This document shows, one piece after another, positions 13,120 through 26,290 of a stretch of DNA of 64,000 nucleotides; positions within the stretch are counted from its first letter, which is position 1; each line of letters begins with the position of its first letter. The translations under genes and the position numbers were made by a program. The DNA is taken from contig NC_077240.1 in NCBI RefSeq assembly GCF_947179165.1, positions 75,301,501 through 75,365,500 on the forward strand, given 5' to 3'. This stretch comes from Solanum dulcamara. Its lineage: Eukaryota; Streptophyta; Magnoliopsida; Solanales; Solanaceae. Under the pieces are notes generated by a model. The model worked only from the letters and a program-made list of their open reading frames with translations. It did not search any database and was not told the origin of the DNA.

Positions 13120-15614
13120 TGTCATGCCCCAGGAGGGTACTCTAGACGTAACCGGCACCCGAAGGCCATTTCTGACCTTCGAGCGAACCACCTGGTCCAG
13201 TCACTCATTCATTCATTCACATTCTCTTAGCGGAACTCAATTAATGAAATACTTTTCATACTATAAGGGCCGAAGGCTAAACATTTACAACTCAACAAGA
13301 ATAGTAAATTAGGACTCCTCAAGATAACAGTTTAATCCTCCCCACACTCCAGTCTACGAAGCCTCTATTCAAGTCTAAAAGGTGCCAATGACAAGCCCAT
13401 GACTACCAATAATCTAAATAAAAGAAGAGACAACAAAACTGTACAAGAAGGCCCAATATCCTCCGGGAACTAGGAGGACTCACCGACTGGCTGAAAGTGT
13501 ATGTGGATCTTCAACGGAGCACCGATTGATGATCTCTAGTACCTGTCTCTGCATCATAAAACGATGCAGGCCAAATGGCGTCAGTACATAGAATGTACGA
13601 GTATGTAAAATGGCCGGATGAAACCACATTAAGAAAACATCAATATCAACTCAGGACCTCAACTCATACATGTATACATCACAACTCACTCAATGTCCTA
13701 AGTCCAACAAGAATAGTTTAGACAGGACTAACTCATAAGCCACTTAACTCAACTGACTCGGAGCACTAACAAGGCCTAAATGGGAGTTTCTCTTAACCGA
13801 CAACCATCACCTATGAGCCGGTGATAGTACAATAATCCAACGTTGTTGCCACGTCCGTCCATACCTTGCCAGGGTATGAACGCCTCTCTAATCATGAGTA
13901 CCATCGATTAGTCAAGTCCTATCATTTTAGGACAATACAAATGGAAAACATCCGACTTTAATGGTTCGATCCCACGAGAAGCATCCGACTTTAACGATTC
14001 CAATCCCTCGGGAAGCATCCAACTTTAACGGTTCCATCCCTACCTACGTTGGCGGCGTAGTTTCTGGGGTTCGAGTATGGACTATACTCTCACCCGCTTC
14101 GGTGCTCGATACTCCTCCCATGACTCTATGCTCATAAGACTCCTCAAATCATCTCAAACAAGCCCTCACGGCTAGTTTCATACAATACCACCTCATCAAC
14201 TCAGTTCTCATTTGCAATTCAATTGAGGCACAATGACAAGTCTCATTTAGGACCTTGTCCACTTGCCAATTCCTTCCTCATATCAACTCAATCAAGCCTC
14301 CTCTATATGAACATTTATGACATCTCCTCAAGATTTAACACAACTCTATGACTTCAACTCAACCATTCAAATAGAATAGCGCATTTAAGGAAATTGACTT
14401 AAACAACATATTCACATGGCTAAAGAGGTCAACAAAACATAACAACAATTTATCTCCATCAATTCATACTAATCATGAAGGAATTTAAGGACTTCTTGGC
14501 TCAACAACATCAACACATATAGCATTATATAAATAGGAGACAAAGTTTATATAGACATACACCATACCAAGAACTCTATTTTTCATGAATATCTAACCTC
14601 AAGCAAGAATAGAGCACATGGGTGAACTTAGCCCATGTTTGGATAGCCTTACATACCTTGTTTGAAGACTTTGAAGAAACCTTCATATTGGGTCTTCAAT
14701 GGGGGACTCAAATCTTGAAGCTCTTGGACTCTTTTTATTGGAAATGGAGAAGATGAAGAAGAGAGAGAGAGAAGCTCCTAGGGCTTTTTAGAGAGAGAGT
14801 GGGGGCTGCCAAATGGGTTCCCAAAAGACCAAGGGTTACATAAATATAATTTGGGTAAGTTCCCAAATTGCCCCTCCTCAAAAGTTCTGAAAATAGGCTA
14901 AAACGCCATTGGCGCGATAGTGGCGCGTCGCGCCCTTACAGCGCCAAGGCCAATCACGCCTAAAACCTGCACAACTTTTAGTGGCACGTCGCGCCAGGGA
15001 CCAAACTACTGAGGCATGTTTCTGGCGCGATAGTGGCGCATCGCGCCCTTACAGCGCCAAGCCCATTGTTTTGAATTCTGGGAATTTGGCCTGAAAAACC
15101 CTGCACAACTTTTAGTGGCGCGTCGCGCCAGGGACCAAACTACTGAGGCATATTTCTGGTGCGATAGTGGCGCGTTGCGCCCTTACAGCGCCAAGGCCAT
15201 TTCCCCAGCAGTTGCAACTCAGGCCAAAAAATGAAATTCCTGTCGTGCTAGCTCATCTTAGGATCGTCATATCTTTTGACTCCGAACTCCAAAATTTACG
15301 TTCTTGGTGGCGTTGGAAAGAAGACTCAGCGATCTTTAATTTGATAGGTCATGGGCTACCCAGATTGACGCCTTTCAAAAGATAGGGTCGTTAAAAGTCG
15401 ACCTTTACATGAACTCGTCCTAAACTTAGCCACAACGGATCTCTTGGACTTAGCTCGGTCCTAGGGGTCCTCAATGACCCCACATCACCTGCAACGCTCC
15501 TAATTTCTCAGGGGCTCATCTTAACTCAAGCACATACTTCGAAATAAATACGATGGCCCCCACACATATACAAAGAAGGCCCGAATCTTAGGGAGAATTT
15601 TGAGGGGTGTTACA
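13120..15614 (-). mobile_element. Solo LTR, 2495 bp, inserted in gypsy element 1 pol
   Basis: Flanked by a perfect 5-bp duplication TGTCT (13115-13119 and 15615-15619). On the minus strand it begins TGTAACACCCCTC and ends GGGGCATGACA. No internal retroelement domain lies between the ends, so it is a solo LTR left by LTR-LTR recombination. It contains the motif GTCAGTACATAGAATGTACG near 13583 and GC-rich palindromic repeats at 14900-15196. Short ORFs inside it are chance frames. Confidence 0.9.
14900..15196. repeat. 134-bp tandem duplication with GGCGCG/CGCGCC palindromes in the solo LTR
   Basis: The block starting CCTGCACAACTTTTAGTGGC occurs at 14966 and again at 15100, each followed by CGTCGCGCCAGGGACC and by GCGATAGTGGCGC...CGCCCTTACAGCGCC. 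A third partial copy lies at about 14900-14945. The region is CpG-rich in otherwise AT-rich DNA. Confidence 0.85.
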
Positions 15615-15619
15615 TGTCT

Positions 15620-17173
15620 AGCCTTGATTTCCTCAATAAATGTGGATTTTACCTCAATACTAGCCAATATTTTGCCCTTTTTTGAAATTCCCAACTGTAT
15701 AAACTTAGATTTCAAAGCCTGAATCTCTCTGCGTAAGGGTCGCTTGGACACTCCAAGAAACCTAAACTACCTATGCTAACTGTATTTTGGCTCAATGTGT
15801 CTGCCACCATATTGGCCTTACCAAATGGTACTGGATGGTCACATCATAATCTTTGAGAAACTCCATCCATCTTTTCTGCCTCAGATTCAAATTTTTCTGA
15901 GTGAACACATGACGTAGACTGCGATGATCAGTGAACACCTCACACTTGATACTATAGAGATAGTATCACTAGATTTTGATAGTAAACACTACTGTTGCCA
16001 ACTCTAAATTATGTGTTGGATATTTCTTCAAATGAATATTTAACTTCCTTGAAGCATAGGCTATGAAATTTCTATCCTGCATCAACACAATACTCAAGCC
16101 TGAATGTGAAGCATCACAATAAATAATAAATTCCTTACCTTCAACCGGTAATATCAAAATAGGAGCAGTGGTTAAGAGTGTCTTGAGATTTTGAAATCTC
16201 TCTCCGCATTTGTCAGACCATTCATATGGTACCTCCTTTTGAGTTAAACTTATTAGATGCGTAGCAATAGAGCAAAAGTTTTGACAAATCTTTGGTTATA
16301 GCTAGCAAGACCCACACAAAACCTAACCTCTGTCACAAACCTAGGTTGAGACTAATTCTTAACTACCTTAATCTTTTGGGGATCTACCAATATCCCTTAT
16401 TTTAAAACAATATACCCTAAGAAGACAACCGAACACAATCAGAATTCACACTTAGAAAATTTACCATATAAAGGCTGTTGAGGCATTAGTTATCCCAGAC
16501 GACATCACTAAGAACTCATAATGCTCATACTGAGTTCTAAAAGTTGTCTTAGGTACATCCTTAGGCCTAATTTTTAACCGATGATACCATGACCTCAAGT
16601 CCATCTTAGTGAAAATTGAAGCACCCCGCAACTGGTCAAATATATCGTCTAGTAAGGCAAAGTACTTGTTTTGGATGGTAACATTACTCAACAATCTTTA
16701 TTATATCCACATACTTATGTTTACATCGTTTTTCTTTATAAACAAAATTGAAACACCCCAAGGAGAAGCATTAAGATGAATGAAACCCTTATCAAGTAGT
16801 TCTTGAAGCAGATTTTTGAGTTTACTCAACTCTGCTGGAGCCATGCAATAGGGGATGAACAGAAATTGGCCGAGTTTCCGGCTCCAACTCAATACAAAAA
16901 TCAATGTCTCTATCCATAGTCATGCAAGGCAAATACGTAGGAAAGACTTACTGAAACTCTAAAACTCATAGGATTGACTCAATAGAAAGGGACTTTGCAT
17001 GGTATACATGAATAACTAAAACATATTCTCTATCTGGAATAGAAACATGGATAGGGGCATCAAGGATATCACGTATTAATTCAAGAATCGAAGAAAACTT
17101 AACAGATGCACATGAATAAGTAGAGCCAAGATAAAAAAACAATAGTGATTCAATCATAGACAAGAATAGTACA
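15620..17173 (-). pseudogene. Gypsy element 1: protease, reverse transcriptase, RNase H and integrase start, broken
   Basis: On the minus strand, from right to left: protease remnant near 17163-16966 (LGSTYSCASVKF, ILDAPIHVS); RT N-part at 16904-16701 (APAELSKLKN, LLDKGFI); RT core at 16694-16461 ([30 protein letters not shown]); RNase H at 16157-15969 (YCDASHSGLSIVLMQD, YASRKLN); and pre-integrase at 15751-15600. Right after the RT core the sequence jumps to the FSKCEF region, so the segment that should hold the RT catalytic Asp pair is missing. Many stops are present. It is cut at the left by the solo LTR and at the right by the LTR starting at 17174. Confidence 0.8.
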
Positions 17174-19263
17174 TGTAATCACGATGTCAAATGCCTCAGC
17201 CTCAGTCCTTCCCAAAAAGGCAAAACATTTTGCTTATCATCATAAACAAGGCATAAGCAGAAGATAATCTCAACTAAATCTCAATAAGGAGAAAGCTTAA
17301 AGCAATATGTCCGAGAAATCGAAATTACAACTCATGATAGTCTAAAATATGCCTCTATATAGTCTAGATAGGGGAATAAGACATGTTCCTAGCTCACCCA
17401 AAGAAAAAAGAAAATGGTATAGTAAGAAACACAAAACTCATGTTCGTTACACCCTTGAGACATGAGGACTCACCAATAACATCAGGGTACCAAAGAAACA
17501 TTTACCACGAGTAGGATATGTGTGATCGTCGGACCCTACGTTATGATATAATATAGGTAAAAGTATATGTTAGTACATGAAATGCACTAAGTATGTAAGA
17601 AGCATGCATGAACAATGATAATAGGACATAAACATGATGAACGTGTGATGCATGACCAATACCTTTTAAAAGAATGAGTAAAACTTGAAAAGATTTAAAA
17701 CATCATAATCATGTGTTCAATGCATCATAAAATCAATCACAAGGAATCATATCATAACATATACCTTTGTGTGAGATAGGCCATTAATCGACAGTTAAGA
17801 CCATGCAAGCTATAACATGAAATCTGATGTAACTCCACATCGAGAAGAGAGAGTCTACTTGCCAAGGTAGACTCCGTGAGAACCTTTATTAACATCGTGA
17901 GCTATACGTGGATCTACTAGCTAAGCCATAAAGATAAACCTATGGTGACAACGTAGTTGAGGACCAAAGGTTGCTACTAGGATTTCCTTGGGAAGCTACT
18001 TTAGTTTTCGGACTGAACCCCATCTTAGATTCCTCTCGGTGCTTAGTCATTATCCCAATGGAATACATTTAAATATACTCATTAACATCATCATGAAAAT
18101 AATCATAAGAGTAGCTCATCAACATGATTGATTCTTATACAAATGAGAAAACCTTTCAATCCTCATGAATCCTTGATTAGGTGAGAAAACCTTTTACCTC
18201 TTTAACATAATGTGTGAGAATTATCTTTCACAGCCATAGATACATCATTGAAACATCATTGAAATCATAATTCATCATTTCCATAACTTTTTCATAAAAT
18301 ACATCATCAATTTAGGATCATAGTTTAAAAATTAATACTCAAAATAACATAGTGCATGGCCATGGAAATCAACTTGAAATCATGCAATTCAACTCAATTT
18401 ATGCATACTTAAATCAATGATAATGAGAGAAGCTATAATTGAGTTGACCCAATGCAATCCATAACAATTAGGGCTTTGGGGAAAGAATTTTATGAGAAAA
18501 ATCTTGAGAAAACCTTGGGACTCTATGGATGGAAGGATCTATGGATGAATTCTCACATACCTTGATTAACAAAGCTTAAAATCTGAAAAAGGAAACTTGA
18601 AACCTTGGAAATCCTTGAACCCTAACTTGACTTGAGTATTGACCTTTAGGAGAGAATTGTAGAGAGATGACTATTGTAATTGGGGATTGGAGAGTCAATG
18701 AGGGGAATTCAAAGGGCTTGGGTAGTTATAGTCTTAGGATTTTAGGCTTAAAATGACATAGTCTAGGGATAAAAAGAGCCAAAAAGGACAAAAATGCCTT
18801 TACTTAAAGCTGTGGAGGTTCCTTTGTGTGAAGTCGGTCGAGCTCGCATTCTCAGTCGGCGAATAGCTGACCTTTGTCTAACTTGCCTAGTCTCCATGAG
18901 CAATTTCTCCTTAGGTCATTTTGGCGAGGAAGATTGGCTCGTCGATCTATTCGGCTGGTCGCCGATCAGTTCCCTTTCCCGCCCATTCCTCTTTCTTCCT
19001 GCTAACTTCTCTGGATATTTAAGGGAGAATAACTTGCTCTCCTAGTCAACTCGGTGAGTCACCGAGTCCACTCTTTGCTTGCCTAACTTTCCTTCTCCTT
19101 GAGTCAAGTCCTTAAATACTTAGGCGAGCCACTAATCCATTTGGTGAGTCGCCGAACATCTCTTGGCAAGATGCCAAAGCAGTTTGGTGAGCACCAGACT
19201 CAATTTTCCACACTTCAACTTTTTAACTCCAAATTCCAACTTTTCAACTTTTGGGGTCTCACA
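17174..19263 (-). mobile_element. 3' LTR of gypsy element 2 (about 2.09 kb)
   Basis: On the minus strand it starts TGTGAGACCCC (19263) next to a purine-rich AAAGGAAGATAT tract and ends GATTACA at 17174. Its left end falls exactly where the protease reading of gypsy element 1 breaks off, which supports a nested insertion. A TTAGTACATGAAATGCACTA motif near 17570 parallels other LTRs here. No partner target duplication can be checked because the right side of element 2 is truncated. Confidence 0.6.
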
Positions 19264-19559
19264 ATATCTTCCTTTGGAACATTTGTCCTCGAATGGGACT
19301 CAACTAGCGTGAAAGAAATATAAAAAGAAACATAGAAGCCCAACATAAATGCAATAACATATTTAAAATGCATAAACCATGAGAAATTTCAGTTTTAACA
19401 TAATTCATAGCTTAAAATCAACTTTCATGAACATGCATGCATATGAAAATATGAGAATGACTTAGACAAATGATTTCGAAAGAGCAGCCATGAAGGAACT
19501 AAATACCTCAATTAGGAACAGAAGGGAAGAGATGAGGATATTGTGACCTCATGTCAACT

Positions 19560-22500
19560 TCGGCCTCCCATGCAGCACCTTTAACCTTTTGGTTCCTCTA
19601 CAATACTTTAATGGATGCAACTTCCTTGTTTCTCAACTTTCTAACTTGCTGGTCTAGAATCTCGATCGGAATCTCCTTATAGGACAAACTCTCCTTTACA
19701 CCTACACTATCCAAAGGCAAAATTGAGCTAGGATCACCAACACATTTCTTCAATAATGATACATAAAACATCGGATGCACCGATGCCAACTCCGAAGGTA
19801 AATCCAATTAATATACCACCATGCCAAACCTCCTCAAAATTTTATACGGGCCTATATCCTAGGGTCTAAGATTCCCTTTATTTCCAAAATGCATCACAAC
19901 CTTCATGGGTGAGATTTTCAAGTAAACCAATCATTAACCTCAAACCAAAGCTCTCTCCTTCTTACATCTAAATAGGACTTTTATCGACCTTGAGCGATCT
20001 TCAATGTTTCTCTAATGAGTCTAACCTTCTTCATGGCCTCATGCATCAACTCGGGATCTATCAAAGCAAATTTACCAACTTAAAACTACCCAATAGGAGA
20101 CTTTTCATCTCCTACCATACAAAGCTTCAAATTGAGCCATTTGGATACTAGAATGATAACTATAATTATAAGAAAACTCAATCAAAGGCAAATGATCATC
20201 CAAACTACCCTTAAAATCAATTACACAAGATCTCAACATATCCTCCAATGTATGAATAGTATGTTTGGCTTGACCATAGCTTTACGGGTGAAAGGTCATA
20301 CTAAGCTTAACTTGAGTATTAAGGCCTTTTTGAAAAGATCTCCAAAACTGAGATGTAAATTGAGTATCTAGATCTAAAATGATGGACAATAGGACACCAT
20401 GAAGCTTAACCAACTCCCGAATATAAAGTTTAGCATAATCTTCGGCCAAAATAGAAAGTCTTAAAGGGAAGAAAATGTGTCGACTTAGTAATTCCGTCAA
20501 AAACAATCCTAATTGAATCATGTTCCCTATGAATATGAGACATACCTATAATGAAGTTTATATTCAAATATCCCACTTCCAAGTAGGAATCTCAATATCT
20601 TGAGCTAAACCTCATGATTTTTTATGCTCGACCTTCACTTGTTGATAATTCGAACATTTGTCCACAAACCCTACAATAATCCTATTCATGTCATTCCACT
20701 AATACACTTCCCTCAAATCTCTATACATCTTCGTGTAACCTGGATGAATAGAATACTGTGAACTATGAGCTTCAAAAAATATCATTTCTCTAAATCTATC
20801 AATATTGGAAATACACAATCGACCTTGATATCTCAATACACTATCTCCCCCTTGGAAGAAAGCCTCAATGGTTTTTTCGACAACTTCTTTCTTTAACTTC
20901 ACCAAAGTAGGATCACTATCTTGCTTTGCATTACTTCCTTCATAAGAGACGATTCAGAATCATTTTTCACCACAACACCACCTTCTTCTGAATCAACCAA
21001 GAGAAAACCCAAATGAGCTAGCCTATGAACATAACGAACCAAATCCTTTCTTTCATCTTCAACATGGGCAACACTATTTATAGACAACCTACTAAGAGCG
21101 TTATCAACCACATTCACTTTACCCAGATGATACAACACACTCATATAATAGTTCTTTAACAATTCAAGCCATCTCTATTATCGAAGTTTCAAATTCTTTT
21201 GGTTGAACACATATTCCAAACTCTATGGTTAGTGATACATCAACATGGACATCATAGAGATAGTGTCTCCAAATTTTCAAAGTGAACATAATCGCCGCCA
21301 ACTTCAAGTCACGAGTCAGATAGTTTTTTTTATGAACCTTAAGTTGCCTAGAATCATAGGCTGCCACTTTACCATTTTACATCAAAACATAACCAATACC
21401 AACCATTAAAGCATCACAATACATAACAAACCTATCAGATCCTTCCAATAAAGTCAACACCGAGGCAAAAGTAAGCCTATCTTTCAACTCTTAAAACTTT
21501 TCTCACATGCCTCGGACCATTGAAATATCACCTTCTTTTGAGTTAAATTAGTCAAGGACGATTCAATGAAAGAGAAACCTTTCACAACTCGTCTATAATA
21601 AATGACTAGACCCAAGAAACTCTAAATATCAGAAGGAAATAAAGATATAGGCCAATTCTTAACTGCTTTGATTTTCTTAGGATAAACCATAATATCTTCA
21701 CCAGACATAACATGGCCAAGAAAAGCAACCGACCTCAACCAAAACTCACACTTGCTAAACTTAGCAAACAATTGATAGTCCTTAAGGACTTGCAATACAA
21801 GCCTCAAATGGTTGGCATGCTACTCTTTACTTTGAGATTAGACCAAAATATCATCAATGAACACAATCACAAAATGTCCAAGTATTGCTTGGATACCCTG
21901 CTCATCAAATTCATAAAAGCTGTAGGAGCATTCGTTAGTTCAAAAGACATAACCAAAAATTTAAAATGACCATATCGAGTTCTAAATACCGTTTTCAAAA
22001 TATCACATTTCCTTACTCGGAGTTGATGATAACCTGATCAAAGATCAATCTTTGAAAAGTAACTCGCTTCTTCGAGTTGATCGAATAATTCATCAATCCT
22101 TAGAATGGGATACTTATTCATAATAGTGACTTTATTCAATTGCCGATAGTCAATGCACATGCGAAGAGAACCATCCTTCTTTTTAATAAAGAGAATCGGA
22201 GCACCCTATAGAGAGATAATAGTTCTAATAAAACCCTTATCCAACACATCATTTAATTGATACTTTAATTCTTTAAGTTCCACTAGGGCCATATGTTAAG
22301 GAGGAATATAGATAGGTTGGGTATCAGGGAGAAGATCAATATCAAATTTTATCTCCCTTTTAAAGAGGGATGCCTAGGGGATCATCAAGAAATACTTTCA
22401 AAAATTCATTAACAATAGAAACTGACTCAAGAGTAGTAGCTTTGGAATTCATATTACTAATCCGGACTAGATGATCGATGCAACCCTTGGAAATTATTTT

Positions 22501-23199
22501 CCGAGATTTGAGGCACGAGATAAATTGACCTTAAACACATAATTGCTATCTTTCCACTCTAGGACTAGCTCAATAATGAATACATAACATACATGAAGCC
22601 AATTCATAGCAAGGATAACATTAAAATTAGTCATATCAAGCTCTACAAGATCATATGAGGTAGCTTATGAAAAACTGAGATCGGACAATCTATATAGGCT
22701 TTCTTAGCCATGACTGAATCACAAATTAGGGTATAAACCAAAAAAGGCTATCAATATATTGGGATCAACAACAAATCTCATAAAAAGATAATGAGTAACA
22801 AAAGATAGAGTAGCACCCGGATATAATAAAGCATAAATATCAAAGTCAAATACTTTCAACATACCCGTCACAACATCAACATACTGCTCCAAATCCTGGC
22901 TCATTTGAAGAGCATAGAACTGATTTTGGAGCTGGCCGCCATGGGCACCCGTAGTAGCACCCTGTTGAACCAGATGACTTGTAGCCTGAGTCTCAGCCTG
23001 GGGTCGACTACCACCTCTAAAATCCTTTGCTTGATGACCTGCCTTACCATACCTATAGCACACATTCGAACCCTCCAAGAATTCTCCCTTATGGTTCCTT
23101 CCATATTTCTTGCATGGAGAAATGACTTGGCCATTCGGAGATCCTTCTTAAATCTTAGGGTTAGACACCCTCTCTTTGTCGAACTTTGGAGCAGAGTGT
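19560..23199 (-). pseudogene. Gypsy element 2 (chromovirus type): gag end to integrase, broken
   Basis: Minus strand, right to left: gag zinc knuckle near 23070-23020 with two of three Cys lost (CYRYGKAGHQAKDF); protease near 22810 reading ALLYPGATLSFV, where the catalytic Asp position is Tyr; degraded RT with the active site FIDDIL still readable at 21845-21861; [16 protein letters not shown] at about 21750; RNase H at 21367-21164; integrase zinc-finger region at 20905-20699 (HSSQYSIHPGYTKMYRDLRE); integrase core at 20521-20282; and the pre-chromodomain region at 19807-19598 (PSELASVHPMFYVSLLKK). Stops and frameshifts are frequent. Gag is cut at 23200 by a different LTR-like sequence. Confidence 0.82.
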
Positions 23200-24560
23200 T
23201 TATCACGACCCAACCCCATAGGCCGCGACTGGGGTCCGACCTAAACCCCCATATACATACCTATCAGCTACACTTAAGTTGAACCATGTGTAATGTGACA
23301 CTATACACAAACTCCAATGGGTCAAACTTTTTTTTTCATAAATCTGTAGCCTCATTCACCTGTATCATAACAGGAAAGGGCATGCGATCCGACAAGACTG
23401 CCATATCACAAAAATATTTGTAATATGTCTATGAGCACAATTGAAATAAACTTATAAATAACCCACATACACATGTCTACAAACCTCTAAGAGTAATAAC
23501 TGCATCATATGGTGGGACAGGGCCCCCGCCGTACCCCTAAATATACAAATATATACATATTACATGACTAATATAAAAAATTAGGCTCTAAAACAGTAGA
23601 GCACTACCAACATAGCTGAGAGGAAATCCTAAGCTGACGAATCTCCAAAATGAACACATGTATCTGCAGGCATGAAACGCAGCCCCCCGAGAAAAGGGGG
23701 GTCAGTACGATATATGTACTGAGTATGTAAAGGATAACACATCATAATTGAGACCATAACTGAAATAGGGATGTAGGGGACAAGTATAATAATTTAATGA
23801 ATTACTGTACCTGCACCTTAGGACACATAATCATATATATCATCGCATACTGTGCCTGACCCTCTAGTAAACTCGGTGTCATAATCATTTCATCACATTC
23901 ACATGTCATCATATCATTATGTATTTTATTTTATCATATCATTATATACGAAATCATATCATCGTATACAATATAATCTTATCGTATATGTCATCGTATT
24001 ACATCCGGTTCATTATGGGACTCGGGGTCACAAATGTACACTCTAATCTCATATGCATGCCTACATAAAGTATCCGTCCCTTTAGTGAGGGACTCAGTGA
24101 ATAGAGTGGTGTACGTCTATAGCGTACCATCATAATATACATACTGTATCTAACCCTCTAAGGAGGGACTCAGTGTTTCTTCCTTATTTTGCCATATATA
24201 CCATCATATTACAGCCGGCCCGAGACTCGGTAAATAATCGTATCGTCATAACATATAATATATATCACACCTCACGTACGGAATCGTCTCCTCGTGCGTG
24301 GAACTGTACATATCCGTCCTGGGATGTTGTGAAAGAAGTAGTAAAACTGCATACGATAATATTCCCGGCCCATCATGGGACTCGAGGAAGGATGGGTTAC
24401 AGTATGCACGAGTAGAGTAGTAAGAAACCATATGCAACTAAGTCATTATTTGAGACTCGATGAAACAGTCAAGTGAACTGTCACCTGAAAACCAGGGGAC
24501 TAATTATCCGAGGTACCCCTTTAGATGTTATTAAGGCTTACATCAGTTGGGGCTTCAGGG
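23200..24560. mobile_element. LTR-like sequence truncating gypsy element 2
   Basis: Starts TATCACGACCCAACC, a common LTR terminus type in nightshade genomes, directly against the gag remnant. It contains GTCAGTACGATATATGTACT followed by GAGTATGTAA at about 23702, and at least six degenerate copies of GGGACTCRGTG between 23870 and 24470. No coding domain was recognised. The right boundary is uncertain. Confidence 0.55.
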
Positions 24561-24719
24561 ATCACAGACATGCATCGAATACAACAAATAAAATATGTAA
24601 AATATTAAGCTAAATTAACCCTTTATAAAAATAAGAGAGCTATTCTATTACAAAATAAGTTGTTCAAAACATGAATCAGGTCCTAAATAGAGTAGAAAAA
24701 AAGAAACAGGGAATCAAGA

Positions 24720-25860
24720 TGAAGCTGGAGGGCTAGAGTGTTTCTGCATAATGAGGAGGAGGTTGTTAATATGAACATTGGGATTTAGTTGCTGGTTGAG
24801 CATGTCGTCATCCTTGAGCTTGAGGATTGTAGCTTAGGAAGATGCTAACTAGTCCTTCAGGCTAGCAACTTCAGTAGAGAGGATGGAATTTTCCCCTTGA
24901 GTTGCCTCAAGATCAATCATTAGCAACGTAATCGGGATTCTAGCCTTCGAACGAAGTACTCTATGATCAATCATATCCTTCTTAGTAGCCTTCTTATTAA
25001 TAGTCAGTGGTTCCCCAATTAAGGAAAATATACATAATAACAGAAACCAAAAGGCTAACCCATAAGGCCCAAGTTCAAAGGTTATATTCTCCCCACGTGT
25101 TTGATCATGAGGACCGGAAGATTGACATGCTCATCTAAATCTAAAGCATTCATAATGCCCATGTTTCTATAACTAACTTCATGTATATGTTCACCCATTT
25201 GCAAGATTTCTTTATGGACCTCCTCAAACAGTAGTTCGTGAAAAACTTCCATCTCACCCTCCAGGACTTTCTTAGAATTCTTTTTCACCCTCACCCATGG
25301 AGAACTTCCTTGTCAATCAACAATTATCAACTTTTTCCACATATGTTCATCAAACCCAATAGAAGACACTTGCAAGATTTCCCCACCCCTAAGCTTTACA
25401 CTATTAAACACAATCTTAACCCCTCTAATAGTGGAACTCACAACTTGAATCTCAAGCACAATTAGGTTTATATAAATTCCTTGGCCTCTGCCTCATAAAA
25501 AGCCACAAAAGTGTCAAGAAACAAGTGTGACCAACCTAGGAGGCTTAACTTTCCAAGTAGGGTCTAGACATAAAGATTGTACAACACCTTAAGATCGGTT
25601 ACCCTTCTATTAGAAAGATTTGGTTTCATAATATTTGTCCTTTTCCATACCTAGAATATTAATAAGATTTTGTTTTACCTTGGAGGGTGTTGATTCCTGA
25701 TCAGCATGGCCTGTCTTATTGTTAGTGGAGAGATCTTTATCCTCTCTAGGGCTATCCTCAACATTCATTGGATTAAAGAAGAGAACCATAACCTTCTTGC
25801 ATTTTTCCTTCATCATTTTCCTTCGCTTACCAAACTCAACAACAACCTCCAAAGTGGCTT
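24720..25860 (-). pseudogene. Transposon-derived coding remnant, minus strand
   Basis: Minus-strand pieces form a mostly helical, charged protein: a Lys/Glu-rich part (25852-25610), a middle part continuing through 25294-25082, and a Leu-rich C-terminal part near 24930-24730. Frames break several times. I think it resembles the uncharacterised 'putative plant transposon protein' type found in plant retroelements, but no diagnostic motif is visible. It could belong to the same element as the neighbouring LTR-like sequence. Confidence 0.35.
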
Positions 25861-25879
25861 TGAGTTTTCTTCTTATGAA

Positions 25880-26290
25880 TAGGGTACAAACGGATTTTGT
25901 TGAAACTGGGGGGTTTGGTTGTGTGGGGAAGTCAAATGCTCATGTCATAGAAAGTGTGTACTACGTTTTAGGTCGGAAGCACAATTTGTTGAGCATCTCC
26001 CAGATATGTGATAATTGGAATGATGTGTTGTTTACATCAATGGAATGTCATGTATCAAACTTAAAATATGTGAACCTGGTTCTTTAAGTAAAGAGACACA
26101 AAAATGTCTACAAGATGAATATCACGACCCACAAGAGGAGATGATGATATGCCTCTAATGCAGTCATGTATAATTCGTTGCTTTGGCACAAGTGACTAGG
26201 ACATGCAAGCTTCTCACTATTCAACAAATTAGTGTTTAAGGACCTGGTGCTTGGACTACCTAAGACCAAGTTCAATGGTCTCTTGGGTAT
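25880..26290 (+). pseudogene. Copia (Ty1) GAG-pre-integrase fragment
   Basis: Plus-strand frames read VYYVLGRKHNLLSISQICDN (about 25960-26020) and then, after a gap, the LGHASFSLFNKLV segment near 26195-26235 followed by LVLGLPKTKFN. These are the junction segments between copia protease and the integrase zinc finger. It has frame breaks, no integrase core and no LTRs, so it is an isolated fragment in the opposite orientation to its gypsy neighbours. Confidence 0.75.

Noticed and set aside
13058..13312. Overlapping ORFs on both strands around 12970-13312
   Set aside because: They span the junction of gypsy integrase remains and the solo LTR; the protein similarity is only to broken integrase in other frames.
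22905..23282. 125-codon plus-strand ORF
   Set aside because: It is antisense to the gag/protease remnant of gypsy element 2 and crosses into the LTR-like sequence.
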